A stretch of 50,831 nucleotides of DNA from Candidatus Sulfopaludibacter sp. SbA3. GTDB taxonomy: Bacteria; Acidobacteriota; Terriglobia; Bryobacterales; Bryobacteraceae. Position numbers and translations under genes: made by a program. The stretch's first letter is position 1, and each line of letters starts with the position of its first letter. The notes under the pieces are model-generated. The model made no database searches and was not told where the DNA came from. It saw only the letters and a program-made list of their open reading frames with translations. The stretch is from contig CAMATG010000002.1 in the NCBI GenBank assembly GCA_945860645.1, forward strand, positions 1 through 50,831. The letters are read 5' to 3'. Shown here piece by piece: positions 29,227 to 39,152 of this stretch.

Positions 29227-30124
29227 ACTGCACTCCGATCTGCGCGGCTACCTTTCGGATGTAAGTCGCGCCTTCCAGATACTCCTCGGCGCCCTTCAAA
29301 TGTTCCAGCATCAGCGGCGCATCGATGGCCGTCAACGCCTTCAAATACGGCTTGTAATCCAGCTCGCCGCGGCCCGGAATCACCTCGATGAAATGCACAT
29401 TCATCTCCGGTGTCCAGGCCAGATCCTTGGCGTGGCAGGACACGATATAACGCCCCAGCTTGGCGAACAGTTCCTCCGTCAGTGCTGCGTTGTTATAGAA
29501 CTTCTCCGGGCTGTTCACCGCGTTGCAGACGTCGATATGAACCGCGAACCCCGGTCGCTGAATCGCCTTGATCAACTGCAAATAACGGTCGGCCGATTCG
29601 GGCATGCACCAGCCCATGATTTCCAAGGCGAACTTGGCGCGCTTCGGTTTCACGGCGTCGATCACCGTGCGGCAGTTCTCCACCGTCGCGTCGAAGAACT
29701 GCTTGCTGAAATTGTCCTTGTGCGGGCCATACCAAACCTTCGGGTTGAAGCTCCCGGCGATGTCGACGCAGCAACGCGCCCCAACGGCGTCGGCCAGGGC
29801 CAAGCGGCTGGTGACGTATTCCAAATTCGCCTTGCGCGCCGCCGCGTCCGGATCCAACATATTCTTCCACGCGCCCACCTCGGCAATCAGCACGCCTTCG
29901 GCTTTGAATGCAGCTTCAATCGCCTGACAGCGCGCGCTGTCCTTCACCTCCGCCGCGGGACAATACGCCGCCGCGTAGCCAAGCCGGCGATGCTCCCGCG
30001 CCAGCTCGCGCGGGTCGTCGGACTTCAGAAATATCGGTCCGCCCAGACGAACGGGAAGCGGTTTGGCGGCAGCGGCGGGAAGGGCCGCGGCCGCCGCAAG
30101 AAAGTGGCGGCGCGTGGATGGCAT
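29219..30124 (-). CDS. Sugar phosphate isomerase/epimerase (xylose isomerase-like TIM barrel), Tat-like signal
   Basis: MPSTRRHFLAAAAALPAAAA; FALEIMGWCMPES, HIDVCNAVNSPE, CHAKDL, EVIPGRGELDYKPYLKAL; overlaps ThuA gene by 8 bp. Confidence 0.85.
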   Translation of the reverse strand: MPSTRRHFLAAAAALPAAAAKPLPVRLGGPIFLKSDDPRELAREHRRLGYAAAYCPAAEVKDSARCQAIEAAFKAEGVLIAEVGAWKNMLDPDAAARKANLEYVTSRLALADAVGARCCVDIAGSFNPKVWYGPHKDNFSKQFFDATVENCRTVIDAVKPKRAKFALEIMGWCMPESADRYLQLIKAIQRPGFAVHIDVCNAVNSPEKFYNNAALTEELFAKLGRYIVSCHAKDLAWTPEMNVHFIEVIPGRGELDYKPYLKALTAIDAPLMLEHLKGAEEYLEGATYIRKVAAQIGVQFV

Positions 30125-30136
30125 GTCGCCCCGATT

Positions 30137-30802
30137 CTATAACACCCCTAAAACGGAGGCAGCCTGCTGCATCGCCAGCAGCGGGCTGGACAGGATCGGC
30201 AGCTTCGGCAACTCATCGCCCATGGCGTCGATCACGCGCGCCATCGATGCCTGTGCCAACACAATCACATCGCTAGTTTCAGCCAGCTTTTTCAATCCCG
30301 CCGCAACGGCCTTGTCGTGCGTCGCCACGTCACCCGCAATCACCGCCTCAAACGCGCCCTCGCACAAATGCGCCGTGATCTCCGCCGGTTTCCCCAGCGC
30401 GGCGGCCGTGCCCTGCACCAGCGCCACCGTCGGCTCCAGCGTCGTCTTCAACGTCGCCAGCACGCCAATCCGCGGACCCTGGTTCACCGCCGCCTCCGCC
30501 AGCCGCTCATCGATCCGCAAGATCGGCATGTCGAACAACTGCCGCGCCACCGGCACCGCGGCGCCAATCGATGAACACGTCACCATCACCGCGTCCGCCC
30601 CCGCCTGTCGTGCCGAATCAATCTGCGCCACAATGCGCCGTATCGTATCTTTCTGCAAACCGCCGGCACGAATCGTGTTGCCGATCAGGCTCTCATCCAC
30701 CATGTGGAAGACGCGAACGCCTGGCAGTGTCCGCGCCGCCAGCGCGGTGAACATGGGAACCAGAACGGGACTGGTATGGATAAGGGCAAGTGTGGAAGGC
30801 AC
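30137..30802 (-). CDS. Aspartate/glutamate racemase family protein
   Basis: ALIHTSPVLVPMF; ADAVMVTCSSIGAA; RIGVLATLKTTLEPT. Confidence 0.82.
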   Translation of the reverse strand: MPSTLALIHTSPVLVPMFTALAARTLPGVRVFHMVDESLIGNTIRAGGLQKDTIRRIVAQIDSARQAGADAVMVTCSSIGAAVPVARQLFDMPILRIDERLAEAAVNQGPRIGVLATLKTTLEPTVALVQGTAAALGKPAEITAHLCEGAFEAVIAGDVATHDKAVAAGLKKLAETSDVIVLAQASMARVIDAMGDELPKLPILSSPLLAMQQAASVLGVL

Positions 30803-30829
30803 GATCTATAAATACAATAGATTGGGCAC

Positions 30830-33457
30830 ATGGCGGATCTTTCGGCACAGCAGTGGGAAGTCGTGGAGGAGCTCTTCGCCAATGCGCAGGAACTGGCGCA
30901 GGCGGAGCAGGAGGCCTATGTCAACGGCGCCACCACCGATGCCGCTGTGCGTGCGGAAGTGCTGTCCCTGCTCGGCGTTAAGGAATCCAGCTTCGATCTG
31001 CAGGGGGCCATCGGCAGAGCGGCGGCGCGGCTCTACGAGTCGCAGGACATGGGCGACCTGCGCGAAGGCCAGCGAATCGGCGAGTATCGCGTGGAAAAAA
31101 CCATCGGCCGCGGCGGTATGGGCACCGTCTACCTGGCCCACCGCGAGGGCAAAAACTTCGCGCAGCGAGTTGCGGTGAAGGTGTTGACCAACGGCATGAA
31201 CAGCCGCCACACGCTCGAACGGTTTCGCGCCGAACGCCAGATCCTCGCCCGCCTGGAACACCCCAATATCGCGCGCCTCCTCGATGGAGGCGAGACCAGT
31301 GATGGCCAACCGTTTCTCGCCATGGAATACGTCGATGGCAAGTCGCTCCACGTCGTCTCCCGCGCCCTACCGGTTGCCGATCGGCTGCGCCTGTTCATCA
31401 AGGTTTGTGAAGCCGTCGCCTACGCACACCGCGAACTCGTCATTCATCGCGATCTGAAGCCCGGCAACATCCTGGTCACCGCCGATGGCGTGCCGAAGCT
31501 GCTCGACTTCGGCGTCGCCAAGCTGTTGGCCGAAGACGAACTCACCGAAGGCCTCACCCAGGCCTTCCCCGGCGTGCAAATGCTGACGCCCGAATACGCC
31601 AGCCCCGAGCAGGTTCGCAACGAAGCCGTCGGCACGGCGACGGACATCTACGCGCTCGGCGCAATTCTCTACGAACTCCTGAGCGGCGTGAAAGCCCACG
31701 TCTTTGCCGATCTCTCGCCCGCCTCCGTGCGCGAAGTGGTCTGCGAACAGCCCGCAACGAAACCCTCCAGCGCGGCGGCCCGGCGCGATCCCGCCGATAC
31801 CAAACTCCCCAAAGAACTCGCCGGCGATCTAGATAACATCGTCCTCAAGGCGATGAACAAGGACCGCCTCCGCCGCTACGGCGCGGCTTCCGAGCTGGCC
31901 GAAGATATCGAGCGGTATCTGAACGGATACCCGGTCCTGGCGCGTCCCGATCGCTGGAGCTACCGCCTGCAGAAGTTCGTGCGGCGGAACCGGATGGGCG
32001 TGGCGGCGGGCGTGATGGCCGCCGCCACGTTGGCATCAGGCATGGTGCTGACGGTGCGCGAAAAGCAGCAGGCGGAGCGGCGGTTTCAACAGGTGCGTGG
32101 CCTGGCGAACGCCTTCCTGGTGGACGTCGACAAAGAGATGCGCAAGACTCCCGGCACCACGCGCGCCCGCGAAGTGATGGTGCGCACGGCGCTTGCCTCC
32201 CTCGATGGCCTCGCCCAGGAAGCTCGCGGCGACGCCGGTATTCTCAGCGACCTAGCCGAGGCCTACGAAAAGGCCGCGCAGGTGCAGGGCGTGCCCGGCT
32301 ATCAGAACCTCGGGCAGGTGGACGCGGCCCTCGCGTCGCAACGCAAATCGGTGGCGCTGTTCCGCCAGTTGTGGCAAGGCAATCCGGCCGACGCGCTCAT
32401 CCGCCGCCGCTTTTCCGACGAACTGTCCAACCACGGCCGCGTGCTGATGCTGGAAGGCGATCTGCCCGCCGCCGCCGCGGTGCTCGAAGAAGGCATGCGC
32501 CTGCTGGACGGCGCGACCGGAATGGAGGACGCCGTTGTCGCCTCCTACAGCATCACCCACCTCGGTCGGACAATGGCGCTATTGGGCCGCCACGAAGAGA
32601 GCGAACGCCTCCTCCGCAAAGGCCTCGCCGTCCTGGCGCCCTTCGGCGAGAAGGTGCGCGCCGCTCGCTATCAGGTCGAGTCCGATCTCGCCGAGGAGCT
32701 TCGGCTTAACGGGATGCTGGCCGAAAGCGAAGCCATGCAGTTGCCGTTGCTCGCCATCCGCCGCGAGAACTACAAGAACCAGCCGCAGGACACCATCCGC
32801 ATGCGCCGCCTCGCTCAGGCCCTGCACGCCGCGGGAATGCTCTACGCCGGGGGCCGCGAATCCGGCTTCGGCAAACCCGCGGAGGCCGAAAAGCTGCTGG
32901 AAGAATCGCGCACCCTGTTCGCCCGTCTGCGCGATGCCGATGTCAACAATCTCAGCGGGCCGGTGGAGCTAGCGATCGCCAACATCGAACTCGCCCGCGT
33001 CATGGCGCCCGGCCCCCGGCCGCTCGCCCTGTTGCAGGAGGCCTGGCAGATGCTGGACGGCGTGCCGGTGCGCTCAGCGTTGATGCCCGCGCTCCGCGCC
33101 CGCGCACTGGCCCTGCAAGCGGAGTCCTTACGGGCGCTCGGGCGCATGAATGAGGCGGAGTCCGTCCTGCAACGCGCCGGTGCCAGCGGCGAGGAGCGGT
33201 TGGCCCATCTGGTGGCGACCAGCCGCTGGAAAGACGCGGTCGCGGTCGGCGAAAAGCTGACCGGACCGGAACGGGATTTGCCGGATTCCCTGCGCCAAAG
33301 TTGGGTGCGCAAGCAGTTGCAAATCGCCTATGGAAAACTCGGCGACGCACCCCGCGCGACCAGCCATCTCGAATGGCGTCGCAAAGTCTGGACAGGATGG
33401 GCCGAGCGTCGTCCGGCAAACCCGCAGGTCCGCGCCGAACTGCGCGGCGCCAGTTAA
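30830..33457 (+). CDS. Serine/threonine protein kinase with TM segment and C-terminal TPR-like region
   Basis: GRGGMGTVYLA, VAVKVL, HRDLKPGNIL, DFGVAKLL, SPEQVRNE; TM MGVAAGVMAAATLASGMVL. Confidence 0.92.
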   Translation: MADLSAQQWEVVEELFANAQELAQAEQEAYVNGATTDAAVRAEVLSLLGVKESSFDLQGAIGRAAARLYESQDMGDLREGQRIGEYRVEKTIGRGGMGTVYLAHREGKNFAQRVAVKVLTNGMNSRHTLERFRAERQILARLEHPNIARLLDGGETSDGQPFLAMEYVDGKSLHVVSRALPVADRLRLFIKVCEAVAYAHRELVIHRDLKPGNILVTADGVPKLLDFGVAKLLAEDELTEGLTQAFPGVQMLTPEYASPEQVRNEAVGTATDIYALGAILYELLSGVKAHVFADLSPASVREVVCEQPATKPSSAAARRDPADTKLPKELAGDLDNIVLKAMNKDRLRRYGAASELAEDIERYLNGYPVLARPDRWSYRLQKFVRRNRMGVAAGVMAAATLASGMVLTVREKQQAERRFQQVRGLANAFLVDVDKEMRKTPGTTRAREVMVRTALASLDGLAQEARGDAGILSDLAEAYEKAAQVQGVPGYQNLGQVDAALASQRKSVALFRQLWQGNPADALIRRRFSDELSNHGRVLMLEGDLPAAAAVLEEGMRLLDGATGMEDAVVASYSITHLGRTMALLGRHEESERLLRKGLAVLAPFGEKVRAARYQVESDLAEELRLNGMLAESEAMQLPLLAIRRENYKNQPQDTIRMRRLAQALHAAGMLYAGGRESGFGKPAEAEKLLEESRTLFARLRDADVNNLSGPVELAIANIELARVMAPGPRPLALLQEAWQMLDGVPVRSALMPALRARALALQAESLRALGRMNEAESVLQRAGASGEERLAHLVATSRWKDAVAVGEKLTGPERDLPDSLRQSWVRKQLQIAYGKLGDAPRATSHLEWRRKVWTGWAERRPANPQVRAELRGAS

Positions 33458-34071
33458 CCGCGCCCCCCCGGCGGCGTATAGTTCACGGCAAACCAACTGG
33501 CCGTGCTGTCACTCTTCTCCGGCACCCAGGCCACAACGAATTGGACCTGGATCATCTCACCTTGCTGCAAGGCCGGCGGCCGAACGACGAACCCGTATGG
33601 CAAGTATTCGACAAGAGCTACCTCGAACGCGTCCAGAATCTGCGGGTCCCGCGCCAGGCGTAGCGGGAAGCTGCCGCCCTTTCTGCGGTGTGCGATCATT
33701 GCCTCTATTGTCTGCGTGCCCACCGTCACCGTATACCCGTTCCCACTCCACTCCTGAGCCTCCAGTCCCTGTCCGCTGCAGGCGTCTCCCGCGCCAATCA
33801 CACGCTCCCCCTCATGCATGCATATGAACTCACATCCAGAAAGCGCCCGCTTCGCCCGCACCCGCCAAATCGCCGCATAGCAATCACTAACCGCCATCCC
33901 CTCCGGCAACGCCGGTTCCACCCGCCCCACCCAGACCTCCGCATCCAAATCCGCCCTACTCCACGCCCACACCCGCGCGCCCCCCTCAGCCACAGAACAC
34001 TGCGGCTCACCCGAAACCGCCGAACACGTCAGCTGAAACCGCCCAATCGGCGTATCGATCCCAGGCAACAT
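33454..34071 (-). CDS. Hypothetical protein, last gene of the molybdenum hydroxylase/MoaD operon
   Basis: ATG 34071 overlaps the TGA of the MoaD-like gene (TGATG); start chosen over the Gly-rich upstream extension in the ORF track. Confidence 0.65.
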   Translation of the reverse strand: MLPGIDTPIGRFQLTCSAVSGEPQCSVAEGGARVWAWSRADLDAEVWVGRVEPALPEGMAVSDCYAAIWRVRAKRALSGCEFICMHEGERVIGAGDACSGQGLEAQEWSGNGYTVTVGTQTIEAMIAHRRKGGSFPLRLARDPQILDAFEVALVEYLPYGFVVRPPALQQGEMIQVQFVVAWVPEKSDSTASWFAVNYTPPGGRG

Positions 34072-34334
34072 CAACCCCCCGAAATGGCCGCAATAAACTG
34101 CACTTCCGTCTCCCCGTCCACCGGTTCCAACAGCCCCATCGAGCTGATCTCCCCATCCACCGCAATCGCCATCCCCCGAACCAATCGCCCCTCGCAAACC
34201 AGCCGCCCCTGCAACTCCGGACACAACTCTTCCAACCCCGCCACCACCTCCCCCACCGTCGTCCCCGGCGCCTCCACCCACTCCCGGCCCGCTGTCGCCG
34301 CGCGCAGCAGGGCGGGGATGTGGACGTGAGCCAT
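34071..34334 (-). CDS. MoaD/ThiS family sulfur-carrier-like protein
   Basis: 88 aa-scale ubiquitin-like protein: MAHVHIPALLRAATAGREWVEAPGTTVGEVVAGLEELCPELQGRLV...VQFIAAISGG with C-terminal GG. Confidence 0.85.
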   Translation of the reverse strand: MAHVHIPALLRAATAGREWVEAPGTTVGEVVAGLEELCPELQGRLVCEGRLVRGMAIAVDGEISSMGLLEPVDGETEVQFIAAISGG

Positions 34335-34336
34335 CG

Positions 34337-36556
34337 CTACTTCTGCCCGCCCATCGCCGCCGCCACCGCCGGCGGATTCATCGGCAAATGGTACAGCCGC
34401 ACGCCAATCGCATCGCGGATCGCATTCGCAATCCCGGCCGGCGGCGAAACGATATTGGCCTCGCCCACACCGCGCACGCCGAACGGATGCGCCGGATTCG
34501 GCACCTCCACAATCTGCGTATCGATCATCGGGACATCAAGAATCGTCGGCATCCGGTAGTCCAGCAGGCTCGCGTTCATCATGCGCCCCTCCGGATTCAT
34601 CCAGTACTCCTCGTTCAGCGCCCAGCCAATGCCCTGCACGCTTCCGCCCTGCATCTGCCCTTCCACGTAGCTCGGATGAATCGCGCGCCCCGCGTCCTGC
34701 ACCGCCGTGAACCGCAGGATCGTCGTCTTGCCCGTCCCCGTGTCCACTTCAACGTCTGCAATCACGCCCGCAAACGAACCGCCCGCCCCGCGCGGATTCA
34801 CACTCGCCTGGCCCACCACCGGCCCGCCTGTCTCGCTCATCTTCCCAGCCAATTCCGCAAACGTCATCTGCCGTTCTCCAGCCTGGAAAACACCATCGGC
34901 AAACTCCACCGCCTCCGCCTGCCACAACTTCGCCGCGCGCAACTTCATCTGCCGGATCACATCCTGCGCCGCATCGTGCGCCGCCCAGCCGGTTGCATAC
35001 GTCGTCCGCGAACCACCCGTCACGCCCGTGTACCCAATCGTGTCCGTATCAACAACCGCCGGGTGAATCCGGTCCACCGGGATCCCCATCACCTCCGCCG
35101 CCTGCATCGCAATCGACGTGCGCGTGCCGCCAATATCGGTCGACCCTTCAATCAGGTTCGCCGTCCCATCGGCATTCACGCTGATCACGCAGCTCGATGG
35201 CAGCCCGATGTTGAACCAATACCCAATCGCCACACCGCGCCCGCGCTTGGCCTCCGCATGCGAAGGCTCACCCAGCGGCGCCGAATAGTGCGGATGCGCC
35301 TGCATCGCCTCAATCACTTCCACGCAGCCAACGCGCCGGAACTTCGGCCCATCGGCGCGCCGCGTGCCCTCCCGCGATGCATTCCGCAGCCGCAGTTCCA
35401 GCGGGTCCATCTTCAATTTCCGCGCAATTTCGTCCACAACGCTCTCCGTCGCAAACGCCGCGTTCGGCGCGCCCGGCGCGCGATACGCCGCCGTCGACGG
35501 CTTGTTCACCAACACGTCATACCCGTCAATCGTCTGGTTCGCAATGTCGTAAGCCGCAAACACGCACATCGCGCCCGCGCCCACCATGCCGCCCGCATAC
35601 GCCCCGGCCTCATACGCCAGAAACGCCTGCGCGGCAATCAACTTCCCATCGGCGTCCGCGCCCATCTTCACGCGCATCATCGAACCCGGCGTCGGCCCGC
35701 TGCCTTCAAACACATCCCGCCGCGACATCACCAGCCGCACCGGCCGGCCCGACTTCTTCGATAACAACGCCGCCACCGGCTCCAGATACACCGGAATCTT
35801 GCCGCCAAATCCGCCGCCAATCTCCGTCGGCGTCACGCGCACCGCCGACACCGGCAGGTCCAGCAGGCACGACACCACGTCGCGCACCACAAAGCTGCCC
35901 TGCGTCGAGCACCACACGTTCACGCGCCCGTCGTTGTTCCACAGCACCGTTGCGGCGTGCGGCTCAATGTAGCCCTGGTGCACCGTCGCCGTCGTGAACT
36001 CGCGTTCAATCACAATCGCCGCCCCGGCAAAGGCCGCTTCACTATCGCCCATCGCATGATGCACATGCGCGGTCACGTTGGTGTCCCCACCGTGCAACAA
36101 CGGCGCGCCCGCCGCCATCGCCTCCACCGCCGTCAGCACGCACGGCAACGGCTCGTACTCCACTTCAATCAGCTTCGCCGCCTGCTCGGCCGCCTGCAGG
36201 CTCGTCGCCGCCACCGCCGCAATCGCGTGGCCCTGATAGAGAACTTTCCCCTTCGCCAGCACGTTGCCGCGCAGGTGGCTCACCGGAGTTTCGCCCTCGC
36301 CCAGGTCCACAATCCGGTCCGGCGTCTGCGGGAAATCATCGGCGGTGACAACGGCCACAACACCGGGAAACGCCGCGGCCTTCGTCGTGTCCACGCGCTT
36401 CAAAATCGCATGCGCGTGCGTGCTCCGCACCATCGCCCCATGCAGCAATCCGTTCATCTGGAAATCGGCGGCGTAGATCGCCCGCCCGGTCACTTTGTCG
36501 GCGCCATCGTGCCGCGGCGGCCGTGTGCCAATCACGTTGTAGGATGAGGTGCTCAT
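34337..36556 (-). CDS. Xanthine dehydrogenase-family molybdopterin-binding large subunit
   Basis: IGTRPPRHDGADKVTGRAIYAADF; TEIGGGFGGK; TAAYRAPGAPNAAFA; start at 36556 overlapping upstream stop. Confidence 0.92.
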   Translation of the reverse strand: MSTSSYNVIGTRPPRHDGADKVTGRAIYAADFQMNGLLHGAMVRSTHAHAILKRVDTTKAAAFPGVVAVVTADDFPQTPDRIVDLGEGETPVSHLRGNVLAKGKVLYQGHAIAAVAATSLQAAEQAAKLIEVEYEPLPCVLTAVEAMAAGAPLLHGGDTNVTAHVHHAMGDSEAAFAGAAIVIEREFTTATVHQGYIEPHAATVLWNNDGRVNVWCSTQGSFVVRDVVSCLLDLPVSAVRVTPTEIGGGFGGKIPVYLEPVAALLSKKSGRPVRLVMSRRDVFEGSGPTPGSMMRVKMGADADGKLIAAQAFLAYEAGAYAGGMVGAGAMCVFAAYDIANQTIDGYDVLVNKPSTAAYRAPGAPNAAFATESVVDEIARKLKMDPLELRLRNASREGTRRADGPKFRRVGCVEVIEAMQAHPHYSAPLGEPSHAEAKRGRGVAIGYWFNIGLPSSCVISVNADGTANLIEGSTDIGGTRTSIAMQAAEVMGIPVDRIHPAVVDTDTIGYTGVTGGSRTTYATGWAAHDAAQDVIRQMKLRAAKLWQAEAVEFADGVFQAGERQMTFAELAGKMSETGGPVVGQASVNPRGAGGSFAGVIADVEVDTGTGKTTILRFTAVQDAGRAIHPSYVEGQMQGGSVQGIGWALNEEYWMNPEGRMMNASLLDYRMPTILDVPMIDTQIVEVPNPAHPFGVRGVGEANIVSPPAGIANAIRDAIGVRLYHLPMNPPAVAAAMGGQK

Positions 36557-37041
36557 TACGCCTGCTTCTCCTCGCGAATCTCTTTCGCCGCCGCCTGCAC
36601 GGCGCGCACAATCTTGTCGTAGCCGGTGCAACGGCAAAGGTTATTGGCCAGCCACAAGCGAATGCGTTCCTCGCTCGGGTCCGGCTCCTGGTCCAGCAGC
36701 GCCTTCGCCGCCACAATGAACCCCGGCGTGCAAATGCCGCACTGCAACGCCGCGTGGTCGATAAAGGCCTTCTGCAGCGGATGCAGCTTCTGGCCGGCGG
36801 CGATCCCTTCAATCGTCGTCACCGTGCGGCCCTCGGCCTCCACGCCCAACACCAGGCACGACGTCACCAGCGTTCCGTCCAGCATCACGCAGCAACTGCC
36901 GCAGTTGCCGTCGCCGCAGCCCTCCTTGGTGCCCGTCAAATGCAGCGTGTCCCGCAGGCATTCCAGCAGCGTCTGGCTCGGCTCGGCCAGGAACTCCACC
37001 GGCTCGCCGTTCAACTGCATCGATACGTAAGTCTTCTTCAT
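36556..37041 (-). CDS. 2Fe-2S small subunit of xanthine dehydrogenase-family hydroxylase
   Basis: CLRDTLHLTGTKEGCGDGNCGSCCVMLDG; CGICTPGFIVAAKALLD; CRCTGYDKIV. Confidence 0.95.
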   Translation of the reverse strand: MKKTYVSMQLNGEPVEFLAEPSQTLLECLRDTLHLTGTKEGCGDGNCGSCCVMLDGTLVTSCLVLGVEAEGRTVTTIEGIAAGQKLHPLQKAFIDHAALQCGICTPGFIVAAKALLDQEPDPSEERIRLWLANNLCRCTGYDKIVRAVQAAAKEIREEKQA

Positions 37042-37060
37042 GGCTGTGATGTCCTTGCCC

Positions 37061-37912
37061 TTACTGCAGAACCGCGGTCAGCGCGCGGCGCGAAAGCACC
37101 CCGCACAAATGCCGCCGGTATTCGGCCGGCGCGCGCATATCGGAAATCGGTTTCGCCGCCGCCTCGGCCAGCGCCGCCGCCCCCGCAATGGCCTCTGCCG
37201 ATGGCGCCTTCCCCACCAGCGCCTCCGTCACTTCCCGCACAAATAGCGGCGTCGGCGCCACAGACGCCAACGCCAATCGCGCCGTCGTAATCTGCCCATC
37301 CGTCACCGTCGCCGAAACGCCCACGCCCACCACCGCAATGTCCATCTCGTTCCGCGGAATGAAGCGTAGGTAGTGCGCCTTGAACCCCGCCGCCGGCTTC
37401 GGCAAGAAGAGGTCCACCAGGAACTCGCCCTCGCCCAGCGCGTTCTTCCCCGGCGCCACGCAAAAGTCCTCAACAGCAATCTCGCGAATGCCCCCCGGCC
37501 CCGCCACGCGCGCCACCGCCGAAAGCACAATCAACAGCGGCACCGCGTCCGCGCTCGGCGCCGCGTTGCACAGGTTTCCGCCAATCGAGGCGCGCCCCTG
37601 AATCGCCGTCCCGCCGATCAACGAAGCCACCTCCGCCAGCGCCGGATACTGCGCCCGCACATCCGCGTTCGTAGCAATCCGGATACACGGCACCGCCGCG
37701 CCCAGCCGCAGCCCGCCCTCTTCCATCCGGATCGAAAGCAGATCGGGGATCCGCTTCACATCCACCACCAGCGGTGCCTCCCGCCGGCCGCCCTTCATTT
37801 GTGCAAGCAAATCCGTCCCCCCTGCCAGCACGCGGGCAGCGGGGTTCCCGGCGAGCGCATGCACTGCCTCGTCGAGCGTCGTAGGCGCCACATAGTCGAA
37901 CGGTTTCATCAA
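37061..37912 (-). CDS. FAD-binding medium subunit (subunit M) of xanthine dehydrogenase-family hydroxylase
   Basis: MMKPFDYVAPTTLDEAVHAL; VLAGGTDLLAQMKGG; ASIGGNLCNAAPSADAVPLL. Confidence 0.93.
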   Translation of the reverse strand: MMKPFDYVAPTTLDEAVHALAGNPAARVLAGGTDLLAQMKGGRREAPLVVDVKRIPDLLSIRMEEGGLRLGAAVPCIRIATNADVRAQYPALAEVASLIGGTAIQGRASIGGNLCNAAPSADAVPLLIVLSAVARVAGPGGIREIAVEDFCVAPGKNALGEGEFLVDLFLPKPAAGFKAHYLRFIPRNEMDIAVVGVGVSATVTDGQITTARLALASVAPTPLFVREVTEALVGKAPSAEAIAGAAALAEAAAKPISDMRAPAEYRRHLCGVLSRRALTAVLQ

Positions 37913-37937
37913 ATGAATCGTACCAGAGGCACGACGC

Positions 37938-39152
37938 TCAAAAGTTGTAGCGCAGCCCCAGTATCGCGTGCGAATTCCGCCGGTACTGACCCAGAAAATC
38001 GTTCGTGTTTCCGCGAATGAGCGTCATGCTCGCCCGCGCCTGCCAGTGCGTCGAAAGCGTCTGTGTGTATTCCGATTTCACCCACGCACCCTCGCCGTTC
38101 TGCCGCAACGCCGCCTCGGCCGACACCGTCCGTTCCGCGCTGATCGTGTACGAAACCCGCGTCAGAAACGCCCGCGCCAAGCCGCGATCCGGCGCAAAGT
38201 CCAGCTGCGTCTTCTTCTCCGTCACCTGCTCGCCGGAGTACCCGCCCACGATGGTCCACTCCCCAATCGTCCGCTCCAACTGCACCACGTACAGCAAGTA
38301 ATCATCCGCGTTCTTACTCGTCGAAGTGAAGTACCCGCCCTCGCCCTTCACCGTGAACCAAGGCAGCGGCACCGCCCCCGCCCCGCCATACATCCGCATC
38401 GGCGCGAAGCGATTGAACAACTCAATCCGCCCCGGCACAAACCGCCCATCCACCTGCGGCAGATGATTGTGGCCCTCGTAAAAAGCCAGCGCCATCTCAT
38501 AGCCCTTGCCCAGGTAGTTCCACCGCACGCCCGTCTGCACGCCACCGGGCAACTCCGGCGCGCCCTGCCCCAGCGGTAGCGGAACCTGCAACGACGGCGG
38601 CAGCACCACCCACCGCTGATTCAACAACGGCGTGCGGCTCGGCGTGAACCGCGGCTGCAGCACAACATCCACCGTGTGCGCGCCCTTCTCAACGGTCAGC
38701 CGCGCCGCCATCACGCCCAGAAATTCGTTGTCAATGACGTTCAAAAAATCACGCGGCGCAAACCGGTCCAGCGGATTCAGAATATCCGCCTTCCCCCAGC
38801 GGATCGCCTGCTTCCCAATCTCAAACGTCACCGGCCCCTTATACGCCGTCGCCGAAAACCGCCGGAACGAAAACGCCGGCCGCAAAAAACCACGGTCCTG
38901 CCAATCGAATCGCGCGCTCCGCTCCGTCTGCCGATGACTGTCGCTCCGCGCGTCCAACGCCCCATTCAGCTTCAACCACGGCGTCAACTTGGCCGACGCC
39001 TCATACCGCAACAACGCATCGGCAATCACGCGCCCGCTGTCGTTGGCCGCCGTCTGCGGGAAGTACGAAGTGCGCAGATCCACGTACCCGCGCTGCTGAA
39101 AATCCTGCGCAAACGCCCCCAACCCAAACACCAATAAAACCGCGACTCTCAT
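37938..39152 (-). CDS. Outer-membrane beta-barrel protein (porin-like)
   Basis: Short signal sequence MRVAVLLVFGLGAFAQ; beta-rich, C-terminal HAILGLRYNF ending in Phe. Confidence 0.65.
   Translation of the reverse strand: MRVAVLLVFGLGAFAQDFQQRGYVDLRTSYFPQTAANDSGRVIADALLRYEASAKLTPWLKLNGALDARSDSHRQTERSARFDWQDRGFLRPAFSFRRFSATAYKGPVTFEIGKQAIRWGKADILNPLDRFAPRDFLNVIDNEFLGVMAARLTVEKGAHTVDVVLQPRFTPSRTPLLNQRWVVLPPSLQVPLPLGQGAPELPGGVQTGVRWNYLGKGYEMALAFYEGHNHLPQVDGRFVPGRIELFNRFAPMRMYGGAGAVPLPWFTVKGEGGYFTSTSKNADDYLLYVVQLERTIGEWTIVGGYSGEQVTEKKTQLDFAPDRGLARAFLTRVSYTISAERTVSAEAALRQNGEGAWVKSEYTQTLSTHWQARASMTLIRGNTNDFLGQYRRNSHAILGLRYNF

Noticed and set aside
33454-34281. Gly-rich N-terminal extension of the operon's last gene (start 34281)
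   Set aside because: Extension is antisense-frame shadow of the MoaD-like gene; ATG 34071 with TGATG overlap is better.
34337-37912. Aerobic CO dehydrogenase (coxMSL)
   Set aside because: Large subunit has AYRAPGAP rather than AYxCSFR (form I) or AYRGAGR (form II); called only as xanthine dehydrogenase family.
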